Assembly: GCA_041660405.1 (NCBI GenBank)
Contig: JBAZWL010000013.1
Location: forward strand, 50,975 to 114,974
Length of the DNA stretch: 64,000 bases
Direction: 5' to 3'
Source of the DNA: Taibaiella sp041660405
Lineage (GTDB): Bacteria; Bacteroidota; Bacteroidia; Chitinophagales; Chitinophagaceae
Positions 58,796 to 64,000 of this stretch are shown here, piece after piece (the stretch's first letter is position 1; the number at the start of each line of letters is the position of its first letter). Under the pieces are notes generated by a model. It saw nothing but the letters and a program-made list of their open reading frames with translations. It ran no database searches and was not told the origin of the DNA. The position numbers were made by a program, and so were the translations under genes.

Positions 58796-59716
58796 TTAAA
58801 GATTGCAATGCGTAAAAATCCCGTCTTGACAATCCGGTACAAACCATGACAAATCTGAACACTTTCTGAGCCAAGTAATTTGCCGTTTAGCCAATTGTCG
58901 TGTGGCTGCCAAACTCGCTTCGCGCATGTGCGCAAAATCGCCTTCGCCTGATAAATATTGCCACGCTTGACGATAACCTACGCAACGCATGGAGGGTAAA
59001 TCCGCGGATAAATCGCCCCGATTAAATAAATATTCCATTTCATTCATAAATCCTTGCGCCAACATCGTATCAAAACGTTGATTAATATTTTGATGCAATG
59101 TTTCACGCGAAGCCGGCATGATGGCCAATGATTGAATCGTATAATCCAATGCTTTTTTATCAGAATTTTTTTGCCATGCACTTAACGATTGCCCCGTTGC
59201 TTCATAAACTTCTAACGCACGCAAAATACGCTGTGTGTCATTTGCATGTATGTTTTGCGCAGCAATAGGATCAACGCGTAATAAATTTTCATATAATGCA
59301 TTTAAACCTTCTGCTTGCATTCTTTTTTCAAGCTGTAATCTTATATTGGGATCGCTAGAAGGCAACGTCGATAATCCAGTTTTTAAAGCATTAAAATACA
59401 TCATCGTGCCACCAACGAGCAAAGGGATTTTTTGCCGTGCAATAATATCATCAATGGCTATTTTCGCATCATGAATAAAATCAGCAACACTGTAAGGAAT
59501 TTTTGGATCGCAAATATCAATCAAATGATGTGGAATTTCTGCGCGCTCTGCTTTTGTGGGTTTTGCAGTGCCAATATCCATACCTTTATAAACAAGTGCA
59601 GAATCTACACTAATGATTTCAAACGGCGCACGTCTTGCCATTTCTAATGCCAATGAAGATTTACCACAAGCTGTTGGGCCCATGAGAAAAATGAGAGTGG
59701 GAGATTTACAACTCAA
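58796..59716 (-). CDS. miaA: tRNA dimethylallyltransferase MiaA
   Basis: MiaA adds a dimethylallyl group to A37 of tRNAs. The 306-residue protein has the P-loop FLMGPTACGKSSLALEMA, the ISVDSALVYKGMDIGTAKPT motif, LLVGGTMMYFNAL and the C-terminal MRCVGYRQAWQYL. The first gene of the hfq run, it is separated from mutL by two outer-membrane protein genes. Confidence 0.97.
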   Translation of the reverse strand: MSCKSPTLIFLMGPTACGKSSLALEMARRAPFEIISVDSALVYKGMDIGTAKPTKAERAEIPHHLIDICDPKIPYSVADFIHDAKIAIDDIIARQKIPLLVGGTMMYFNALKTGLSTLPSSDPNIRLQLEKRMQAEGLNALYENLLRVDPIAAQNIHANDTQRILRALEVYEATGQSLSAWQKNSDKKALDYTIQSLAIMPASRETLHQNINQRFDTMLAQGFMNEMEYLFNRGDLSADLPSMRCVGYRQAWQYLSGEGDFAHMREASLAATRQLAKRQITWLRKCSDLSWFVPDCQDGIFTHCNL

Positions 59717-59742
59717 ATTTTTATGTCCGTTTATTTTTTTAT

Positions 59743-60426
59743 CTACATACCATTAAATAATATACCTAACACCACTTGCTGCGTTGCCATATCACGGGTA
59801 AATTGGCTGGTATGACCGTCTTTATCACTGACTTCATGATCAAAACTATCATAATCGGTATAACTGTATTCTAGGCGCCAAGCAAAATGCTCATATAATG
59901 GCCCAGTAAATCCTAAGCCTAAACGATATCCGGTTACACTGTCGTCATTATTAAAAATTTCTACAGTATTATCATTGTTATTGGACACAGAATCTGTAAC
60001 TGAAAAATCACCTTGTGTTATACCGCCAAGTGCATAGAAGAAGTATTTATCTTGCACCGCAAAACCAGGGCGAATCACAGCATAATAAGTATTATTCAGT
60101 GAGGTTTTTATTTCTGAAGTGATACTATTGGGCCCCTGGATTTGATGCGTGATATCACTGAGATCAAGATCAGAAAATTCAAATCCAAGCTCTATGCCTG
60201 CGAAAAAATTATCGAAGGTTTGGGCATAACCTAAATTAAGCTGTCCTAATACTGCCGTTTCCGTGTAATGGGTATTATTTTTTCCAATGGAATAGACATC
60301 GCCATTGTAATTAACAGTCCCAGTTATGGCCCCTACTCCACCGCCTAAATATAATCCCTGATAGGCATAGGTTGTTGGCATTACCAATACAGTGCCTAAT
60401 ATCACAATTATTTTTTTAATCATCAT
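59743..60426 (-). CDS. outer-membrane beta-barrel protein (second of a pair)
   Basis: The 227-residue protein starts at 60426 after an AAGGA site. It has a signal peptide (IKKIIVILGTVLVMPTTYAYQ) and alternating strands typical of small opacity-type barrels: GLYLGGGVGAITGTV, GIELGFEFSDLDL and WRLEYSYTDYDSF. The last residues QQVVLGILFNGM end without the usual terminal Phe. It is related in layout to the gene before it, nine bases upstream, so the pair probably arose by duplication. Confidence 0.82.
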   Translation of the reverse strand: MMIKKIIVILGTVLVMPTTYAYQGLYLGGGVGAITGTVNYNGDVYSIGKNNTHYTETAVLGQLNLGYAQTFDNFFAGIELGFEFSDLDLSDITHQIQGPNSITSEIKTSLNNTYYAVIRPGFAVQDKYFFYALGGITQGDFSVTDSVSNNNDNTVEIFNNDDSVTGYRLGLGFTGPLYEHFAWRLEYSYTDYDSFDHEVSDKDGHTSQFTRDMATQQVVLGILFNGM

Positions 60427-60434
60427 AAAATTCC

Positions 60435-61124
60435 TTACCAAATTAAAGCAAGACCCAGTAAATATTGACTACTCTGGGGCGAAGTTTCTAATGTAATATC
60501 GACATTTTGATCAGCGCCTACTAGAAACTCAGATCCGCTCTGCGAAATATTTTCATAATCATTAAAAACATAATCAAAACGCGCAAATAAATGTTCCGTC
60601 AGTTGATACGCAAGACCCGCCCCTATTTGGTATCCCCACGCCCATTCATTATACGAAATAACCGGTATAGACTCCGCCACCACACTGAGTTTTGCCTTAT
60701 TCACACCCAAAATACCATAAAAAAACAAAGGTAAATCTTCATATACTTGAAGCCCTGGGCGAATTTGCAAAGCGTATTGTTCTTCTAGGGTGTAACGCGT
60801 ACTATTGCCATCAGTATCTAAATCAGTGCTGACAATATTAGACCATGATGCTTGAAATTCTGCGGCAAGTAAGAAACGCTCCCACATCAAAGCATAACCT
60901 AGGACAGGACCCCACATCCAATCGTTATCACCAAAATCTAAATGCGAGTCTTGTGAGAAAGGTAGATTTTCAAGCTGCAAATGAAGCTGAGGATTTGCTT
61001 CGATAGAAGCATAGCCACCAATTACGCCCACATAAGGGCCTTCCAATCCATAAGCACTGGGTACAAACCATGCACTTACTGATAAAACCAACGCACTGAT
61101 ACCACATCCGTGTCGTAATGACAT
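60435..61124 (-). CDS. outer-membrane beta-barrel protein (first of a pair)
   Basis: The 229-residue protein starts at 61124 after a GGAG site. It has a signal peptide (CGISALVLSVSAWFVPSAYG) and barrel strands: PYVGVIGGYASIEA, LLAAEFQASWSNIV, WGYQIGAGLAYQLTEHLFARFDYVFNDYENI. It ends QYLLGLALIW with an aromatic last residue, the usual barrel assembly signal. The function is unknown. It lies between mutL and miaA, genes that are usually adjacent. Confidence 0.85.
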   Translation of the reverse strand: MSLRHGCGISALVLSVSAWFVPSAYGLEGPYVGVIGGYASIEANPQLHLQLENLPFSQDSHLDFGDNDWMWGPVLGYALMWERFLLAAEFQASWSNIVSTDLDTDGNSTRYTLEEQYALQIRPGLQVYEDLPLFFYGILGVNKAKLSVVAESIPVISYNEWAWGYQIGAGLAYQLTEHLFARFDYVFNDYENISQSGSEFLVGADQNVDITLETSPQSSQYLLGLALIW

Positions 61125-61197
61125 TTTATTCTCCACAATATAATCTATGAGCCTTATTATAGACATAGATTTTTGTCTTCTGCCATTTTAAATTTAC

Positions 61198-62769
61198 TCA
61201 AAAGCTTTTTCGTATCTCATCCAAAGACCACTCTTGCCAAATTTTTAAACCGTGTGGACATCGCGCCAACTCGGGCAGCGTTGCAATATTATCCAATATT
61301 TGTTCTCGTTCGATAGATGATAAAATAATCCCTTCTTTGGGGATGGCAACGCACGATAATAATTCTATCCAATTATCAGGTGTTGTTGTCAATAAGCTCG
61401 CCCACAATTGGTGGATGTCTGCGCGGGATAATACAGCAGGGATTTCGCGTATAACCCAATTATTCTCACCCAGTTGATCAATGATAAAGCCTATATTATT
61501 TAAATGATCTTGATTTTGTATTAACCACAACTCTTGTTTTGCAGATACTTTAAATGTTTGCGCCGTTAATAACGGTTGTCTTGCAATCGGATGTTGCGAT
61601 AATAATTGTTGTGCTTGATAAGCGTAATACGCATGCAAATCTAAAATGCCTAAACCTTTTTCAGTTTGACTAATCATCAATTGATTATTTAGGTTTGTTA
61701 AAAATTCACCTGTAGAGCGTAATATTTTTTCTGCTGGTATTAAAGGTTGTGATAAACGTGCAGTTTTTACAATAGGTACTGTTGGGCTTTGCAATGCATC
61801 TTGTATCGTTTTAACAATAAAATCATGCACCAGCCTTGTGTTATGAAAACGCACTTCGTGTTTTGTTGGATGAACGTTTACATCAACAAGCGTCGGATCT
61901 AATGTTAAATATAAAACATAAGCGGCATAACGACCGGGATATAAACTTTCTCCAAATGCTTGGCGCACCGCGTGTTGAATGAGTTTGTCTTTTACAATGC
62001 GGCCATTCACATAAAAATATTGCCAATCATAACTGCTGCGGGTGAAATCACTGGGCGCAACAAATCCTGTTAAATTTAAATGCATGGTATTGGCGTCAAG
62101 AGGATGTGCAATGTCTATAAATGCTGAACTTAATACTTTTGCAATGCGTAATTTTTTCTCGCTAACAGGATAACGTCCGATAATTTTATCGTTATGCGTA
62201 ATCGAAAAATCGATATCAAAACGGCTGAGTAATATACGCTGAATAATTTCTTCGGCGTATTGCCACTCTGTGCGACTGCTTCGTAAAAACTTGCGTCGTG
62301 CGGGTGTATTATAAAATAAATTTTTGACATGCACGCTAGTGCCTACGGGATGCGCGGCAGGTTGTTTAATGGGTAAAACATCACGACCTTTTGCTTTTAC
62401 TTGCCAAGCATGAGGTTGATTTTCTTGCGCGGACATTAAGGTTAATTCACTGATTGAGCTGATGCTGGCTAACGCTTCACCGCGAAAACCTAAGGTTTGA
62501 ATACAGGCTAAATCTTCAGTGCTTGCAATTTTACTGGTCGCGTGCGGACTTAAGGTCAGCAACATATCTTCTGGATGCACACCCAATCCATTGTCTTGCA
62601 CTAAAATACTATCAATACCACCTTGCATCATTTCTATAGTAATTTTTGTAGCACCTGCATCTAGACTATTTTCTAATAATTCTTTTACTATCGATGCGGG
62701 TCTTTCAATGACTTCACCTGCCGCAATTTGATTGGCTAAAAAATTGGGTAAAAGATGAATACGTGACAT
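61198..62769 (-). CDS. mutL: DNA mismatch repair protein MutL
   Basis: The 523-residue protein has the GHKL ATPase motifs ELLENSLDAGATKITIEM, VQDNGLGVHPEDM and TLGFRGEALASISSISELTL. The middle transducer domain (FVNGRIVKDKLIQHAVRQAF, VDVNVHPTKHEVRF) and a shortened C-terminal dimerisation domain follow. It is at the short end of the family, mainly in the linker. The ATG at 62769 overlaps the amidase stop by one base. Confidence 0.97.
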   Translation of the reverse strand: MSRIHLLPNFLANQIAAGEVIERPASIVKELLENSLDAGATKITIEMMQGGIDSILVQDNGLGVHPEDMLLTLSPHATSKIASTEDLACIQTLGFRGEALASISSISELTLMSAQENQPHAWQVKAKGRDVLPIKQPAAHPVGTSVHVKNLFYNTPARRKFLRSSRTEWQYAEEIIQRILLSRFDIDFSITHNDKIIGRYPVSEKKLRIAKVLSSAFIDIAHPLDANTMHLNLTGFVAPSDFTRSSYDWQYFYVNGRIVKDKLIQHAVRQAFGESLYPGRYAAYVLYLTLDPTLVDVNVHPTKHEVRFHNTRLVHDFIVKTIQDALQSPTVPIVKTARLSQPLIPAEKILRSTGEFLTNLNNQLMISQTEKGLGILDLHAYYAYQAQQLLSQHPIARQPLLTAQTFKVSAKQELWLIQNQDHLNNIGFIIDQLGENNWVIREIPAVLSRADIHQLWASLLTTTPDNWIELLSCVAIPKEGIILSSIEREQILDNIATLPELARCPHGLKIWQEWSLDEIRKSF

Positions 62770-64000
62770 CACTTGCTCGCTGGGATTTTTAAAACTTGTC
62801 CAATGCGAATATTATCATTAGATAATTTATTTTCTGTTCGCAAATCAGTTACGCTGACACTGTAGCGTGCAGCAATATCTGATAATGTTTCACCGCGTTG
62901 TATCGTATGTGAGCTGCTCATGGCAGCCATTTGCAATGTTGGAAAATCATTATATTGATTACTGCTACGCATGTATTGTTGAATCCCCACTAAAATTGCT
63001 TTTGCAATTTTTTCTTGGTATGCGCCAGAACGTAAATTCTTTTCATTAGCATGATTGGAAATAAAACCCGTCTCAACCAAAATAGAAGGAATATCAGGAG
63101 ACTTGAGCACAGCAAAACCTGCGTGCTGAACTTGCTTAGAATGTAAACGCGTAATACCACCTAGTTGTTGTAACACGGCGCTACCCATAACCTGACTGGC
63201 TTTCGTGCTAGCAGTTTGTGATAAATCTAATAATACAGAAGCAAGCACTTCATCTTTATCATTAAGACTCACACCACCTATGAGATCCGATTGATTTTCT
63301 TGCTCGGCAAGCCAGCGCGCCGCTTCACTACTTGCACCGCTTTGCGATAAGGTATATACCGATGCACCATTGGCACGCGAATCATGAAATGCATCTGCGT
63401 GAATTGAAATAAATAAATCCGCTTGATGCTTGCGTGCAATATTACTGCGCTGTCTTAGCGGAATAAAATAATCAGCATCACGCACCAATACCGGTTGCAT
63501 ACCCGGTTCTTTACGAATTAAATCTGCTAGTTTTTTTGAAATAGCTAATACAATATTTTTTTCATGCGTACCACTGGGTCCTATTGCACCGGGATCTTCG
63601 CCACCGTGTCCCGCATCAATAGCAACAATAAAAGCTTTTTTTGCAGCTTTTTCTGGAATGCGAGGTTCAGTTTTTGCAGGCGTAAGTGTTGTTGCTGCTG
63701 CAGGTGTTAACAACGTTGCAGCTGTAACCGTTGGCGTATTCGCATTTATTAAATCAATAACTAAACGATGCCCATAAGGACCACTGGCTGCAAGCGTGAA
63801 AATTTGTGGGGTAATTTTATTTTTTAAATCAAAAACCAAACGTAAAGTCGTTGCATCATGTTGCGCATGGCGCATGGAATTAATGGGCATGGGCCAGGTT
63901 ACTTTACTCATGTCAGCTGAAAATTTACCTGCGGGAAGATCTATCACTAAGCGGTCAGGATTCTCAAGCATAAATTTCTTAAATTCTGTGCCCGCGCTTA
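62769..64000 (-). CDS. amiB: N-acetylmuramoyl-L-alanine amidase (AMIN-amidase-LysM), C-terminal part
   Basis: The frame continues without a stop to the end of the window, so the true start is beyond it. The visible part begins inside an AMIN domain (FKKFMLENPDRLVIDLP). An amidase_3 domain follows with zinc ligands in AIDAGHGGEDPGAIG, HEKNIVLAISKK, SIHADAFHD and a late LVETGFISN. It ends in a LysM domain (HTIQRGETLSDIAARYSVSV). It splits daughter-cell peptidoglycan. It is coupled to mutL. amiB fits the gene order; amiC cannot be excluded. Confidence 0.93.
   Translation of the reverse strand, partial: SAGTEFKKFMLENPDRLVIDLPAGKFSADMSKVTWPMPINSMRHAQHDATTLRLVFDLKNKITPQIFTLAASGPYGHRLVIDLINANTPTVTAATLLTPAAATTLTPAKTEPRIPEKAAKKAFIVAIDAGHGGEDPGAIGPSGTHEKNIVLAISKKLADLIRKEPGMQPVLVRDADYFIPLRQRSNIARKHQADLFISIHADAFHDSRANGASVYTLSQSGASSEAARWLAEQENQSDLIGGVSLNDKDEVLASVLLDLSQTASTKASQVMGSAVLQQLGGITRLHSKQVQHAGFAVLKSPDIPSILVETGFISNHANEKNLRSGAYQEKIAKAILVGIQQYMRSSNQYNDFPTLQMAAMSSSHTIQRGETLSDIAARYSVSVTDLRTENKLSNDNIRIGQVLKIPASK

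Noticed and set aside
58752..58874. N-terminal extension of Hfq
   Set aside because: The extra 41 residues overlap the end of miaA and precede the universally conserved start of the protein; the ATG at 58751 is preferred.
1..64000. CRISPR arrays, rRNA or ordinary tRNA genes
   Set aside because: No regularly spaced direct repeats with unique spacers and no rRNA or cloverleaf sequence other than the tmRNA were seen on reading both strands.

Overview
This window is a piece of a low-GC gammaproteobacterial chromosome, most likely from the order Legionellales (a Coxiella-, Legionella- or Berkiella-like host-associated bacterium). The basis is gene content and order: miaA-hfq-hflX-hflK-hflC-purA next to amiB-mutL, fur/bamE, rnfH-ratA/smpB, and hrcA-grpE-dnaK-dnaJ with a CIRCE element. 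Scattered among these are several large orphan proteins that look like secreted effectors. The exact genus cannot be named from the window alone.

Layout. 1-6.9 kb: cell-wall recycling (M23 peptidase end, anmK), carbonic anhydrase, erpA, a hicAB toxin-antitoxin pair, hemJ, an orphan 450-residue protein, thiD-thiE and a short rubredoxin gene. 6.92-7.31 kb: the tmRNA gene ssrA. 7.3-18.63 kb: an integrative element inserted in the 3' end of ssrA. It is bounded by a 20-bp direct repeat and carries a P4-type integrase, AlpA, a CHC2 primase fragment, a TOPRIM/helicase replication protein and a cargo end. The cargo end holds zinc-ribbon membrane proteins, an XRE repressor and a three-gene TIGR04255 cassette. 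A CTAAG-N5-CTTAG palindrome recurs in front of the cargo genes. 18.7-24.6 kb: dinD with a membrane partner, a structured RNA candidate, an HExxH protein, a DMT permease, a helical-repeat protein and an Lrp regulator. 24.7-29.3 kb: leuACDB. 29.3-30.0 kb: an AbrB/PIN toxin-antitoxin pair. 30.0-34.4 kb: carAB. 34.4-40.1 kb: hrcA-grpE-dnaK-dnaJ and divergent nadK. 40.2-49.4 kb: a DUF4143 ATPase, recN, a lipoprotein pyrophosphatase, a 32-residue basic sORF, a degenerate shikimate kinase, an OTU-like protease in permuted order, fur, bamE, rnfH, ratA, smpB, ttcA and coaX. 49.5-53.8 kb: a 1005-residue orphan protein, a small phage-tail-like protein and a second PIN/AbrB pair. 53.9-64 kb: purA, hflCK, hflX, hfq, miaA, two outer-membrane barrels, mutL and an AMIN/LysM amidase that runs off the end.

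How it works together. The core genes are ordinary housekeeping: peptidoglycan turnover, Fe-S delivery, leucine and carbamoyl-phosphate synthesis, protein folding, ribosome rescue (ssrA and smpB are both present) and RNA/membrane quality control. The novelty lies in the ssrA element and in the putative host-interaction proteins. The best candidates for something undescribed are the element's CTAAG palindrome regulon with its TIGR04255 trio and zinc-ribbon proteins, the permuted OTU-like protein directly downstream of fur, and the structured intergenic RNA after dinD. No rRNA genes, tRNA genes or CRISPR arrays were seen.
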